From Mixta gaviniae (GTDB lineage: Bacteria > Pseudomonadota > Gammaproteobacteria > Enterobacterales > Enterobacteriaceae), in the NCBI RefSeq assembly GCF_002953195.1, contig NZ_CP026377.1, positions 496,001-560,000 of the forward strand: a stretch of DNA of 64,000 nt, given 5' to 3'. Below the pieces are notes generated by a model. It did no database searches and was not told where the DNA came from. It saw only the letters and a list, made by a program, of their open reading frames with translations. Positions within the stretch are counted from its first letter, which is position 1. The number at the start of each line of letters is the position of its first letter. Positions 32,672 through 42,517 of the stretch are shown here, piece after piece. The position numbers and the translations under genes were made by a program.

Positions 32672-35600
32672 GTGAGGCAACTGCCCAGGATCCTGTTACT
32701 TACAGGCGCAGCGGTGATCGTCATCGTCGCGCTACTGGTCAGTGGTTTGCGGCTGTTGATGCCGCATATCGATCGCCACCGCGACACGCTGCTGAACGCC
32801 GTCTCCTCGGCCACCGGTTTAACGGTGGATGCCGCCTCGCTGCAGGGGCGGTGGGAAAACTTCGGCCCGACGCTGGATGCGCGCCAGCTGGCGGTGGCGC
32901 TGCCTGACGGCGGCGCGCTGCATATCGGCCGCGTCACGCTGGCGCTGGATGTCTGGCAATCTCTGCTGCATGCCCGCTGGCAATTCCGCGAATTAACCTT
33001 CTGGCAGCTCGATCTCGACAGCCGTTCGCCGCTGGTCAGCAACGACGCCAACAATCACAACCTCAAAGCGGGCCAGATCAACGATCTCTTTCTGCGTCAG
33101 TTCGACCATTTTGATTTGCGCGACAGCCGCATCCGTTTTCAAACCCTTTCGGGACAGCGGGCCGAACTGGCGATCCCGCGTCTGAGCTGGCTGAATGAAA
33201 AAGCGCGCCACCGGGCGGAAGGCGAAGTCAGCCTCTCCAGCTTTACCGGGCAGCATGGTGTGGTGCAGGTCCGGCTGGATTTGCGCGACGAAAACGGCCT
33301 GTTGAACAACGGCCGCATCTGGATGCAGGCGGACGATGTCGACGTTAAGCCCTGGCTGGGGCAGTGGATGCGCGATAACACCACCCTGCAGAGCGCCCGC
33401 TTCAGTCTGGCAGCGTGGCTGAGCCTGAAAGAGGGTGAAATTTATGACGGCGACGTCTGGCTTAAGCAGGGCGGCGCGCGCTGGCAGGGTGATAAGCGGC
33501 CACACCGGCTGGAGGTGGATAATCTGACGCTGCACCTGGCGCGCTGGCGCAGCGGCTGGACCGTGACCCTACCGCAAAATAGCTTCAGCACCGACGGCGC
33601 GCCCTGGCCGAAAGGGCATTTCGCGCTGGCATGGCTGCCGGCGCGCGGCGACGCGCGCGGCCCGGATGGCGAAGAAGAGTTACGCGTACGCGCCACCGGC
33701 CTCAACCTGCAACGGCTTGAACCCCTGATCCCGCTCTTCTCGCGCCTTTCACCGCAGATGCTGGAAAACTGGCGCACCCTGCATCCACAGGGCGAAATTG
33801 ATGCGCTGGCGCTCGATATCCCGCTACGCCAGCCGGACCAGACCCGTTTTCAGGCGCGCTGGCGCGATATGAGCTGGCAGCACTGGCAGCTGCTGCCTGG
33901 CGCCCAGCACGTTACCGGCGCGCTGAGCGGCAGCCTCGCCGACGGTCGGGTGGATATTCGCGTTAACGATGCGGTGATGCCTTACGGCACCCTGTTCCGC
34001 GCGCCGCTGGAGATTGCGCAGGCGAGCGGCACCCTGAGCTGGCAGCAGAGTAAAAACGCGCTGGCGCTGCAGGGACGTAATCTCGATATTCAGGCCCGAT
34101 CGCTCTGGGCCAGAGGAGATTTTAGCTATCGTCAGGGAACCGGCCTGGCGCCGCGGCTGGATATTCTGGCCGGGATCAACGTCACCAATGCCGGCGACGC
34201 CTGGCGCTATTTTCCGGAGCCGTTGATGGGCACCGGTTTAACCAACTATCTCAGCGGCGCCATCAAAGGCGGGCAGGTCTCCAACGCCACGCTGCTGTTC
34301 GCCGGCAATCCGAAGCTTTTTCCTTTCCGCCATAACGACGGCATGTTTGAAGTCTGGGTACCGCTGCGCAACGCCAGCTACGCCTTCCAGCCGGGCTGGC
34401 CGTCGATTGATAAGCTCGATATCGATCTCGATTTCGTAAACGACAGCCTGTGGATGAAGGCGCAGCAGGCGATGCTGGGCAAGGTGCAGGCGAACAACGT
34501 CAGCGCGGTGATCCCGGATTACCTGAAAGAGAAGCTGTTAATTAACGGCGATCTGCGCGGCGAGGCGGCCGATATCCGTGACTATTTCAATCAGACCCCG
34601 CTGCGCACATCGCTGGGCGCGGCGCTGGATGAACTGCAGCTTGGCGGCCAGACCGGCGGCCATCTGAAGCTGGATATCCCGCTGGATGGCAAGCTGGTGC
34701 ATGCGCGTGGCGACGTGCAGCTTAAGGATAACGCGCTATTCGTCGCGCCGCTGAATACCCGGCTTACCGGCCTGAACGGCAGCTTTACCTATGACAACGG
34801 CAACTTGCGCAGCGATACGTTGCAGGCCAGCTGGTTCGGTCAGCCGGTGAGGGTCAATTTCCATACCGAAGAGCAGCCGCAGGCGTATCAGATCGGCGTC
34901 AACCTGGCCGCCGACTGGCAGGTTAACCGGCTCTCTCCTTTGCCATCCGGCGTCAGCCAACAGCTGAGCGGTACATTTCCCTGGCAGGGCGACGTGGCGA
35001 TCACGCTGCCGCATAGCGGCGGCGCGAACTATAAAATCAACCTCGCCGGCGATTTAAAAGATGTCGACAGCCGTTTGCCGGCGCCGCTCGATAAGGCGCG
35101 CGGCAGCGCGATGCCGCTGAAGGCGAGCGTAACGGGCGATCTGCATCATTTCGATCTGGAAGGCGCGGTGGCAAACCAACACCGTTTCAACAGCCGCTGG
35201 CTGCTGGGCAAGGAGCTGCGTCTCGATCGCGGCATCTGGCTGAATGACGCGCGCACCACGCCGGCGCTCCCCGCGACGCGCGGCATGGAGCTGAATCTGC
35301 CGCCGCTGGACGGCGACAGCTGGCTGCAGCTGCTGATGGCGAAAGAGGGCGCGTCGCCGGGCGCGTCAAAGAAAAAGGCGGGCGCGGAAGACGCGCCGTC
35401 AGCGAGCCTGAGTAAAAATGCGCTGCCGGGCGATATCACCCTCAGCACGCCGGCTCTCCAGCTGGCGGGCCAGCAGTGGCATGATACGGCGGTTACGCTG
35501 CGCCAGCTGATGGCGGGCGGTATGCAGGCCGAGGCGAAAGGGCGCGAAATCAGCGGTAAGCTCGATATGCCCGCCAGCGGCCCGTGGCGCGCCCATCTTG

Positions 35601-36520
35601 CCTGGCTTTACTACAATCCGGAATGGACGAAACGCGGTGACGGCGCGGCTTCTTCGCCGCCGCAGCAGAGCAGCGCTATCAGTTTTGCCGGCTGGCCGGC
35701 GCTGCAGCTGAGCTGCGACGACTGCTGGCTACGCGGCCAGAAATTTGGCCGCATGCAGGCGAACCTGACGCCGCGCGGAGATACGCTGGCGCTGAGCGAC
35801 GGCCTGGTGGATACCGGCAGCTCGCGCCTTGAGGTCAACGGCGAGTGGGTAAACCGCCCCGACGATCAGCGCACTTCGCTAAAGGGGAAACTCAGCGGCA
35901 GCAATATCAATAACGCCACCAACTGGTTCGGCGTCAATACACCGCTGCGCGACGCCTCGTTTATGCTGGATTACGATCTACACTGGCGTGCCGCGCCGTG
36001 GCAGCCTTCAGAATCCTCGCTGAGCGGCGTGCTGAAAACCCACTTCGGCAAAGGGCAGATCGCCGACGTCAGCAGCGGCCGCGCCGGTCAGCTGCTGCGG
36101 CTGGTCAGCTTCGATGCGCTGCTGCGCAAGCTGCGTTTCGACTTCAGCGATACTTTCAGCGAAGGGTTCTGGTTCGACTCGATTAACGGCACGGCGTGGA
36201 TCAAAGATGGCGTGATGCAGACCGATAACCTGCTGGTGGACGGCCTGGAGGCGGATATCGCCATGCAGGGCAAGCTGGATCTGGTGCGACGGCAGATCGA
36301 TATGGAAGCGGTGGTGGCGCCGGAGATCTCCGCCTCGGTAGGCGTGGCGACCGCCTTCGCCATTAATCCGGTGGTCGGCGCGGCGGTCTTCGCCGCCAGT
36401 AAAGTACTGGGTCCGCTGTGGAATAAAATTTCCCTGTTGCGCTATCACATCAGTGGTCCGATTGATAAACCGGAAATTAATGAAGTATTGCGCAAGCCGC
36501 GTGAAAAGAGCGCGAAGTGA
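32672..36520 (+). CDS. yhdP: AsmA-like envelope lipid-transport protein YhdP
   Basis: A 1282-residue protein (E. coli 1266) with one N-terminal membrane anchor (about residues 5-28) and a very long periplasmic region of the AsmA/DUF3971 family. In E. coli, YhdP with TamB and YdbH moves phospholipids between inner and outer membranes. I choose the GTG at 32672 (VRQLPRILLL...): GGAG at 32660-32663 gives eight-base spacing, whereas the GTG at 32666 would touch it. A Lys/Ala/Ser-rich stretch around residues 893-910 ('GASPGASKKKAGAEDAPS') is longer than in E. coli. The C-terminal 'VAPEISASVGVATAFAINPV' region is strongly conserved. Confidence 0.95.
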   Translation: MRQLPRILLLTGAAVIVIVALLVSGLRLLMPHIDRHRDTLLNAVSSATGLTVDAASLQGRWENFGPTLDARQLAVALPDGGALHIGRVTLALDVWQSLLHARWQFRELTFWQLDLDSRSPLVSNDANNHNLKAGQINDLFLRQFDHFDLRDSRIRFQTLSGQRAELAIPRLSWLNEKARHRAEGEVSLSSFTGQHGVVQVRLDLRDENGLLNNGRIWMQADDVDVKPWLGQWMRDNTTLQSARFSLAAWLSLKEGEIYDGDVWLKQGGARWQGDKRPHRLEVDNLTLHLARWRSGWTVTLPQNSFSTDGAPWPKGHFALAWLPARGDARGPDGEEELRVRATGLNLQRLEPLIPLFSRLSPQMLENWRTLHPQGEIDALALDIPLRQPDQTRFQARWRDMSWQHWQLLPGAQHVTGALSGSLADGRVDIRVNDAVMPYGTLFRAPLEIAQASGTLSWQQSKNALALQGRNLDIQARSLWARGDFSYRQGTGLAPRLDILAGINVTNAGDAWRYFPEPLMGTGLTNYLSGAIKGGQVSNATLLFAGNPKLFPFRHNDGMFEVWVPLRNASYAFQPGWPSIDKLDIDLDFVNDSLWMKAQQAMLGKVQANNVSAVIPDYLKEKLLINGDLRGEAADIRDYFNQTPLRTSLGAALDELQLGGQTGGHLKLDIPLDGKLVHARGDVQLKDNALFVAPLNTRLTGLNGSFTYDNGNLRSDTLQASWFGQPVRVNFHTEEQPQAYQIGVNLAADWQVNRLSPLPSGVSQQLSGTFPWQGDVAITLPHSGGANYKINLAGDLKDVDSRLPAPLDKARGSAMPLKASVTGDLHHFDLEGAVANQHRFNSRWLLGKELRLDRGIWLNDARTTPALPATRGMELNLPPLDGDSWLQLLMAKEGASPGASKKKAGAEDAPSASLSKNALPGDITLSTPALQLAGQQWHDTAVTLRQLMAGGMQAEAKGREISGKLDMPASGPWRAHLAWLYYNPEWTKRGDGAASSPPQQSSAISFAGWPALQLSCDDCWLRGQKFGRMQANLTPRGDTLALSDGLVDTGSSRLEVNGEWVNRPDDQRTSLKGKLSGSNINNATNWFGVNTPLRDASFMLDYDLHWRAAPWQPSESSLSGVLKTHFGKGQIADVSSGRAGQLLRLVSFDALLRKLRFDFSDTFSEGFWFDSINGTAWIKDGVMQTDNLLVDGLEADIAMQGKLDLVRRQIDMEAVVAPEISASVGVATAFAINPVVGAAVFAASKVLGPLWNKISLLRYHISGPIDKPEINEVLRKPREKSAK

Positions 36521-36584
36521 ATTTGACGCCGCAGGGGAATTACCGCAGGCTATAGCAATAATGTCACACAACGAGTGAGAAACG

Positions 36585-38030
36585 ATGAGTCTGAATCTGG
36601 TAAGTGAGCAATTGCTAACTGCGAACAACATCAATCAGCAGGATCTGTTCACCCTGCTTGGGCAGCTTTCAGAACGTCGTCTGGATTATGCCGATCTCTA
36701 TTTCCAGTCCAGCTACCACGAATCCTGGGTGCTGGAAGACCGCATTATTAAAGATGGCTCCTGGAATATCGACCAGGGCGTCGGCGTACGCGCCGTCAGC
36801 GGCGAGAAAACCGGCTTCGCCTATGCCGATCAGATCACCCTGAACGCGCTGCAACAGAGTGCGCAGGCGGCGCGCAGCATCGTGCGCGAGCAGGGCGACG
36901 GCCGGGCGCAGGCGCTGGCGGCAATCAATCATCGTGCGCTCTACCCGGTAAACGATCCGCTGCAGAGCCTGTCGCGCGAAGAGAAAATCGCCCTGCTGCA
37001 CCGCGTGGACAGCGCGGCGCGCGCAGCGGACAAACGCGTGCAGGAAGTGAGCGCCAGCCTGACCGGCGTCTATGAGCTGGTGCTGGTGGCGGCCACCGAC
37101 GGCACGCTGGCGGCGGATGTACGCCCGCTGGTGCGCCTGTCGGTCAGCGTATTAGTCGAAGAAGACGGCAAGCGTGAGCGCGGCTCCAGCGGCGGCGGCG
37201 GACGTACCGGCTACGATTTCTTCCTGGCGGACGAAGCGGGCGAAGTGCGCGCGGAAAGCTGGGCGCGCGAAGCGGTGCGTATGGCGCTGGTTAACCTCTC
37301 CGCAGTGGCGGCGCCGGCAGGCTCGATTCCGGTAGTGCTGGGCGCGGGCTGGCCGGGTGTGCTGCTTCATGAGGCCGTGGGTCACGGTCTGGAAGGCGAC
37401 TTTAACCGTCGCGGTACCTCCATGTTTAGCGGCCAGATGGGCAAGCAGGTTGCTTCTGAACTCTGTACGGTGGTGGATGACGGCACCCTCAGCGGCCTGC
37501 GCGGCTCGCTGGCGATCGACGACGAAGGCGTGCCGGGCCAGTATAATGTACTGATCGAAAACGGCGTGCTGAAAGGGTATATGCAGGACAAGCTTAACGC
37601 GCGTCTGATGGGCGTCGCGCCGACCGGCAACGGACGCCGCGAATCCTATGCGCATCTGCCGATGCCGCGTATGACCAATACCTATATGCTGGCCGGGCAC
37701 TCGACGCCGCAGGAGATTATCGAAAGCGTCGAGTATGGCCTCTATGCGCCGAACTTCGGCGGCGGCCAGGTGGATATCACCTCCGGCAAGTTCGTCTTCT
37801 CCACTTCAGAAGCCTATCTGATTGAGAAAGGCAAAGTGACCCGTCCGGTGAAGGGCGCTACGCTTATCGGCTCCGGCATTGAAGCGATGCAGCAGATCTC
37901 GATGGTCGGCAACGATCTGGCGCTGGATAAAGGTGTCGGCGTCTGCGGCAAAGAGGGGCAGAGCCTGCCGGTCGGCGTCGGCCAGCCGACTCTGAAGCTG
38001 GATCGTCTGACCGTCGGCGGCACCGCCTGA
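36585..38030 (+). CDS. tldD: Metalloprotease TldD
   Basis: The 481-residue TldD subunit, the E. coli length, which with TldE/PmbA forms a peptidase that trims microcin B17 precursor and degrades the CcdA antitoxin. The zinc motif H-E-x3-H is at H262-H267 ('[14 protein letters not shown]'). It follows yhdP by 64 bases, as in E. coli. Confidence 0.97.
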   Translation: MSLNLVSEQLLTANNINQQDLFTLLGQLSERRLDYADLYFQSSYHESWVLEDRIIKDGSWNIDQGVGVRAVSGEKTGFAYADQITLNALQQSAQAARSIVREQGDGRAQALAAINHRALYPVNDPLQSLSREEKIALLHRVDSAARAADKRVQEVSASLTGVYELVLVAATDGTLAADVRPLVRLSVSVLVEEDGKRERGSSGGGGRTGYDFFLADEAGEVRAESWAREAVRMALVNLSAVAAPAGSIPVVLGAGWPGVLLHEAVGHGLEGDFNRRGTSMFSGQMGKQVASELCTVVDDGTLSGLRGSLAIDDEGVPGQYNVLIENGVLKGYMQDKLNARLMGVAPTGNGRRESYAHLPMPRMTNTYMLAGHSTPQEIIESVEYGLYAPNFGGGQVDITSGKFVFSTSEAYLIEKGKVTRPVKGATLIGSGIEAMQQISMVGNDLALDKGVGVCGKEGQSLPVGVGQPTLKLDRLTVGGTA

Positions 38031-38039
38031 TAACGCCTC

Positions 38040-38066
38040 TCCCCTGGCGACATCGGCGCCAGGGGA
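38040..38066. terminator. Hairpin between convergent tldD and aaeR
   Basis: TCCCCTGGC-N9-GCCAGGGGA is a 9-bp perfect inverted repeat between two converging genes. Position suggests a shared terminator, but neither side carries a T run, so it may act mainly as a 3'-end stabiliser. Confidence 0.5.
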
Positions 38067-38067
38067 A

Positions 38068-38991
38068 TTATCCGCCGCTCTCGCGGTGTTCCTGATAGAT
38101 CTGCGCCACCTTTTTAAACCAGGCGCTGAGATAGTCGATACAGACCTGTACCTTCAGCGGCAGCTTATCTTTCTGGGTATACAGCGCATAGACCGGGCGC
38201 GGATCGGACTGATAGCGGCTAAAAAGAATTTCCACCTCGCCCGCCTTAATCTCTTCAATCACCCACATCAAGGGCACGTACGCGATACCGCAGCCCGCTT
38301 TCAGCCAGCGGATCAGGGTTTGCGAATCGTTAGTGACGAAGCGCCCCTGCGGCGAAAGGTGGGTGCTGATGCCTTCGGGCGCCACCAGCTCAAAATCGCT
38401 GTCCGGACGCACGCTATATTCCAGCCAGGAGAAGTTGGCGATATCGGCGGGCTTCTCCGGCGTACCGTGCTGCTCGAGATAATGTTTTGCCGCGCAGACC
38501 ACCATCGGCATTGAGCCGAGCCGCCGCGAAAAGAGGCTGGAATCCTGCAGCGCGCCGACGCGGATCACCACGTCGAGGCCGTCGGCGATCAGATCGGGCG
38601 CCGGAATGCCGGTCACCAGATTAACCGTCAGGCCAGGGTATTCCTGTAGCATTTCGGCTGTCATGGTCGCCAGCACATTCTGCGCCATAGTAGAGGAGCT
38701 GCCGATGCGCAGCGTGCCGATGGGCGAATTATTAAATGCGTAGAGCTGCTCATGTACCTGATGCGCTTCGGTCAGCATCCGGCGGCAGCCCTGATAATAG
38801 ATGCGTCCCGCCTCGGTGAGGCCGATGCTGCGCGTACTGCGATTGAGCAATTTAACCTGTAGCTCATCTTCCAGTTTCGCCACAATCTGGCTGATAGAAG
38901 AGACACTCATCTGCAGCTGCCGTGCGGCGGCGGTAAATGAGCCTAATTCAACCACTTTGGCGAAAACTGACATGCCTTTCAGACGTTCCAT
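38068..38991 (-). CDS. aaeR: LysR-type regulator AaeR
   Basis: A 307-residue LysR-family regulator. The N-terminal winged helix-turn-helix ('AKVVELGSFTAAARQLQMSVSSISQIVAKLEDEL') is followed by an effector domain. It diverges from aaeXAB, whose E. coli homologues it activates in response to aromatic carboxylic acids such as p-hydroxybenzoate. A CRP-like site sits just upstream of its start. Confidence 0.93.
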   Translation of the reverse strand: MERLKGMSVFAKVVELGSFTAAARQLQMSVSSISQIVAKLEDELQVKLLNRSTRSIGLTEAGRIYYQGCRRMLTEAHQVHEQLYAFNNSPIGTLRIGSSSTMAQNVLATMTAEMLQEYPGLTVNLVTGIPAPDLIADGLDVVIRVGALQDSSLFSRRLGSMPMVVCAAKHYLEQHGTPEKPADIANFSWLEYSVRPDSDFELVAPEGISTHLSPQGRFVTNDSQTLIRWLKAGCGIAYVPLMWVIEEIKAGEVEILFSRYQSDPRPVYALYTQKDKLPLKVQVCIDYLSAWFKKVAQIYQEHRESGG

Positions 38992-39006
38992 TATTCACTC
39001 TGGCTT

Positions 39007-39028
39007 AAAAGTGATTTAGATCACATTA
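39007..39028. promoter_or_regulatory. CRP-like site upstream of aaeR
   Basis: AGTGA-TTTAGA-TCACA matches the CRP consensus TGTGA-N6-TCACA at 9 of 10 core positions, with A/T-rich flanks. It lies 16-37 bases before the aaeR start and about 235 bases before aaeX, so aaeR is the likelier target. Confidence 0.6.
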
Positions 39029-39144
39029 TGTAGATAACTTATAGTCAGGCGCGTTACTATATGACGCCGGGTTGCCGTCTGGTTACTCACCTTCTGTGTC
39101 AAAGTATGTAGTACACGCTATGCTTTAGGTTCTGATATTCGTCT

Positions 39145-39159
39145 GACAGTGTACCTGTC
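39145..39159. promoter_or_regulatory. Inverted repeat in the aaeR-aaeX control region
   Basis: GACAG-TGTAC-CTGTC is a perfect 5-bp inverted repeat about 105 bases before aaeX. It could be an operator, but the LysR T-N11-A pattern is not clear here, so AaeR binding is only a guess. Confidence 0.35.
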
Positions 39160-39262
39160 GTCCGACCATCATCAACCCATCATGCGAAACCGCCTGTAGC
39201 AACGGGGCGGCTTCGTGTTGGCATAACGGAAAGGCCCGGTTACGTATCAACAAGGATAAAAG

Positions 39263-39466
39263 ATGAGTGTGTTACCGGTTATTGTCATATTTGGGCTCTC
39301 TTTCCCGCCCATATTTTTTGAAATCATCGTTTCGCTTTTGCTGTTCTGGCTGGTGCGCCGCGTACTGCTGCCGGTCGGTATCTATGATTTTGTCTGGCAT
39401 CCGGCGCTGTTTAACACCGCTCTCTATTGCTGCCTGTTTTATCTGGTATCCCGTCTGTTCGTCTGA
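39263..39466 (+). CDS. aaeX: DUF1656 membrane protein AaeX
   Basis: A 67-residue protein, the E. coli length, with two hydrophobic segments (about residues 5-27 and 48-66) and the family landmark '[21 protein letters not shown]'. It always precedes the AaeAB-type efflux genes, but its role is unknown. It starts eight bases upstream-spaced from aaeA and belongs to the aaeXAB operon. Confidence 0.94.
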   Translation: MSVLPVIVIFGLSFPPIFFEIIVSLLLFWLVRRVLLPVGIYDFVWHPALFNTALYCCLFYLVSRLFV

Positions 39467-39474
39467 GGTTTTAA

Positions 39475-40407
39475 GTGAAAGCTCTAATAAGAAAAATTGC
39501 GCGCTATGCCATTACCCTGATTCTGGTTGCGATCGCCGTCGTCGTCGTGTTCCGCGCCTGGGCTTTTTACACTGAGTCGCCCTGGACGCGTGATGCGAAA
39601 TTCACCGCCGACGTGGTGGCGATTTCGCCGGATGTGACCGGTTTGATCACCGATGTGCGCGTACGCGACAACCAGTATGTGAAGAAGGGTGACGTGCTGT
39701 TCACCATCGATCAGCCGCGTTTCCAGAAAACGCTGGCGGAGGCGGAAGCGGACGTGCAGTACTATCAGTCGCTGGTGGATGAGAAACGGCGTGAGGCGGC
39801 GCGGCGTAATAAGCTGGGCGTGATCGCCATGTCGCGCGAAGCGATCGAGCAGTCGAACAACGATTTACAAACCTCTGAACATCAGCTGGCGAAAGCGCAG
39901 GCCACGCGCGATCTGGCGAAGCTCGATTTGGAGCGCACGGTGATCCGCGCGCCGTCCAACGGCTGGGTCACCAACCTGAATGTCTTTACCGGCGAGTTTA
40001 TTAACCGCGGCACCACCTCGGTGGCGCTGGTGAAAGCGGATTCCTACTACATTATGGCCTATATGGAAGAGACCAAGCTGGAAGGGATCCGTCCGGGCTA
40101 TCGCGCCGAAATTACCCCGCTGGGCAGCGAGCGCGTGCTGCGCGGTACGGTGGATTCCATCGCCGCCGGCGTGACCAACAGCAGCAGCAGTGTCGACAGC
40201 AAAGGGATGGCGACCATCGATTCCAACCTGGAGTGGGTACGCCTGGCGCAGCGCGTGCCGGTTAAGATCCGTCTCGATCGCCAGCAGGGTAACCTCTATC
40301 CAGCCGGCACCACCGCGACGGTAGTGGTCACCGGCGAGAAAGATCGCGAACAGGCGCCGCAGTCGCCGCTTGCCCGGCTGCTGCACCGCCTGCGTGAGTT
40401 CGGTTAA
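39475..40407 (+). CDS. aaeA: Aromatic acid efflux membrane-fusion protein AaeA
   Basis: A 310-residue HlyD/EmrA-type periplasmic adaptor (E. coli 310). One N-terminal membrane segment (about residues 12-32), a biotinyl-lipoyl-like half ('[21 protein letters not shown]'), a coiled-coil hairpin (about 85-150), a second lipoyl half ('[18 protein letters not shown]') and a beta-barrel are recognisable. It couples AaeB to outer-membrane export of hydroxylated aromatic acids. Confidence 0.96.
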   Translation: MKALIRKIARYAITLILVAIAVVVVFRAWAFYTESPWTRDAKFTADVVAISPDVTGLITDVRVRDNQYVKKGDVLFTIDQPRFQKTLAEAEADVQYYQSLVDEKRREAARRNKLGVIAMSREAIEQSNNDLQTSEHQLAKAQATRDLAKLDLERTVIRAPSNGWVTNLNVFTGEFINRGTTSVALVKADSYYIMAYMEETKLEGIRPGYRAEITPLGSERVLRGTVDSIAAGVTNSSSSVDSKGMATIDSNLEWVRLAQRVPVKIRLDRQQGNLYPAGTTATVVVTGEKDREQAPQSPLARLLHRLREFG

Positions 40408-40418
40408 GCGGGGGCGTG

Positions 40419-42386
40419 ATGCAACTCGAACGGCTACGCTTCCCGGTTAAGCTGACTTTCGCCCTGCTGGCGGCGCTGCTGGTCGGTTTTCACTTTAATC
40501 TGGAAACGCCGCGCTGGGCGGTGATGACCGCCGGCATCGTGGCGGGCGGTACTGCGTTCGCCGCCGGCGGCGATCCTTACTCCGGCGCGCTGCGTCACCG
40601 CGGCATGCTGCGTATTATCGGCACCTTCCTTGGCTGCCTGGCGGCGCTGGTGATTATGATCGCCACCATCCGCGCGCCGGTGGTGATGCTGCTGCTCTGT
40701 TGCATCTGGGCGGGCGTCTGCGTCTGGCTTTCCTCCCTTATCCGCGTTGAAAACTCCTATGCGCTGGGGCTGGCGGGCTATACCGCGCTGATTATTGTGG
40801 TCAGCGTCGATATGTTCCCCGGCGGCACGCCGATGCTGGCGCCGCAGTTCGCCGTCGAGCGCTGCAGCGAAATCGTCATCGGCATTGTCTGCGCTATCCT
40901 GGCGGATATGATTTTCTCGCCGCGCTCGATTAAAAAAGTGATCGACAAAGAGATCGAATCGCTGCTGCTGGAGCAGTATCGTCTGCTGCAGCTCTGCGTG
41001 GCGCATGGCGATAAGGATGAGGTGGATAAGGCCTGGGGCAACCTGGTGCGCCGCACCACTACCCTTAACGGCATGCGCAGCCAGCTGATTATGGAATCGT
41101 CGCGTTGGCAGCGTGCCAACCGCCGTCTCAAGGCGCTGCATACGCTGTCGCTGACGCTGATTACCCAGGCGGCGGAAACCTTCCTGATCCAGAATTCGCG
41201 CCCGGAATATATTGCGCCGCAGTATCGCCTGCTGATGGAAAAAGAGGTGAATAACCTCGGCGATCTGCACAAGCATCTGAAAACCCTGCGCCGCGTGATC
41301 GGTGCCTCTGGCAGCAAAAGCACGCCGCTGACGCTGGCGAGCTGGGTCGGGGCGGCCACGGACTACCTGCTGCTGTTGAAGGGCGTTCAGACCAACAGCA
41401 GCATCGGCCAGCAGGAAGAGGCGATTCTGAAAGAGGATGTGGAGGTGGTGCGCGCCCGCTCGGCGGAGACGCATCACGCGATGATCAACGGCATCCGCAC
41501 CTTTGTCGCCACCGCGCTGGGCTCGCTGTTCTGGCTCTATACCGGCTGGACCTCCGGCAGCGGCTGCATGATAATGCTGGCAGTGATCACCGCGCTGGCG
41601 ATGCGCGCGCCGAACCCGTTGATGATGGCGAAAGATTTTCTGTACGGCATGACGGTGGCGGTGCCGCTCGGGGCGCTCTACTTTATGGTGATCATGCCCG
41701 CCACGCAGCAGAGCATGCTGCTGCTCTGCATCGCCATTGGCACACTGGCGTTTGTCGCCGGCATCTTTATTCAGCGGCGGCAGCTCGGCACGCTGGGCGC
41801 TTTTGTCGGCACGCTTAACGTGCTGGTGCTGGATAACCCGATGACCTTTTCCGTCGATGCGTTTCTCGACAGCGCGCTGGGACAGGTGATCGGCTGTTTC
41901 GTCGCGCTGATGGTGATCCTGATTATTCGCGATAACTCGCGCGCGCGTACTGGCCGCACGCTGCTGAACCGCTTTATGTACGCTGCGGTCTCGGCGTTGA
42001 CCACCAATCAGGCGCGGCGGAAAGAAAATCACCTGCCTGCGCTCTATCAGCAGCTGTTTCTGCTGCTGAATCTGTTTCCGGGCGATATCGACAAGTACCG
42101 CATCGCGCTGACGCTGATCATCGGCCACCAGCGGCTGCGTAATGCAGAGATCCCGGTCAATGCCGATCTCTCGGCGTTCCATAAGCAGCTGCGCTACACC
42201 GCCGATCGGGTGATCGCCTCACGCAGCGACGATAAACGGCGCTACTATTACCAGCGCCTGCTGCGCGAGTTCGAGACCTATCAGGAGAAACTGACGCAGT
42301 ATGACGCGCCGCTGAGCGTAACGGAGCCGGTGAAGCGGCTGGCCGATATGCTGAAAAAATATCAGCACACGCTGATTAACACCTGA
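40419..42386 (+). CDS. aaeB: Aromatic acid efflux pump AaeB
   Basis: A 655-residue inner-membrane protein of the FUSC/aromatic acid exporter family, matching E. coli AaeB in length. Two blocks of about five to six membrane segments (N-terminal about 10-160 and central about 355-510) are separated by a cytoplasmic helical region. I choose the ATG at 40419; a GTG at 40416 is immediately before it. It relieves stress from accumulated aromatic carboxylates with AaeA. Confidence 0.95.
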   Translation: MQLERLRFPVKLTFALLAALLVGFHFNLETPRWAVMTAGIVAGGTAFAAGGDPYSGALRHRGMLRIIGTFLGCLAALVIMIATIRAPVVMLLLCCIWAGVCVWLSSLIRVENSYALGLAGYTALIIVVSVDMFPGGTPMLAPQFAVERCSEIVIGIVCAILADMIFSPRSIKKVIDKEIESLLLEQYRLLQLCVAHGDKDEVDKAWGNLVRRTTTLNGMRSQLIMESSRWQRANRRLKALHTLSLTLITQAAETFLIQNSRPEYIAPQYRLLMEKEVNNLGDLHKHLKTLRRVIGASGSKSTPLTLASWVGAATDYLLLLKGVQTNSSIGQQEEAILKEDVEVVRARSAETHHAMINGIRTFVATALGSLFWLYTGWTSGSGCMIMLAVITALAMRAPNPLMMAKDFLYGMTVAVPLGALYFMVIMPATQQSMLLLCIAIGTLAFVAGIFIQRRQLGTLGAFVGTLNVLVLDNPMTFSVDAFLDSALGQVIGCFVALMVILIIRDNSRARTGRTLLNRFMYAAVSALTTNQARRKENHLPALYQQLFLLLNLFPGDIDKYRIALTLIIGHQRLRNAEIPVNADLSAFHKQLRYTADRVIASRSDDKRRYYYQRLLREFETYQEKLTQYDAPLSVTEPVKRLADMLKKYQHTLINT

Positions 42387-42517
42387 TCCCACGCCGGCGC
42401 CGCCCTGACGCCGGCACTTTCGCCTTTTTTCCCCGGTTTCATCCTGCCCAAAGGCCAAATGCGCGGCCTTTGCCAACTATACTTGGCTCTACAGGATGCT
42501 AAAAACAGGAGCGAAAA

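Noticed and set aside
40434..42182. 582-codon minus-strand ORF opposite aaeB
   Set aside because: It is a Gln/Arg/His-rich shadow of a GC-rich gene with no recognisable fold; aaeB on the plus strand is full length and conserved.
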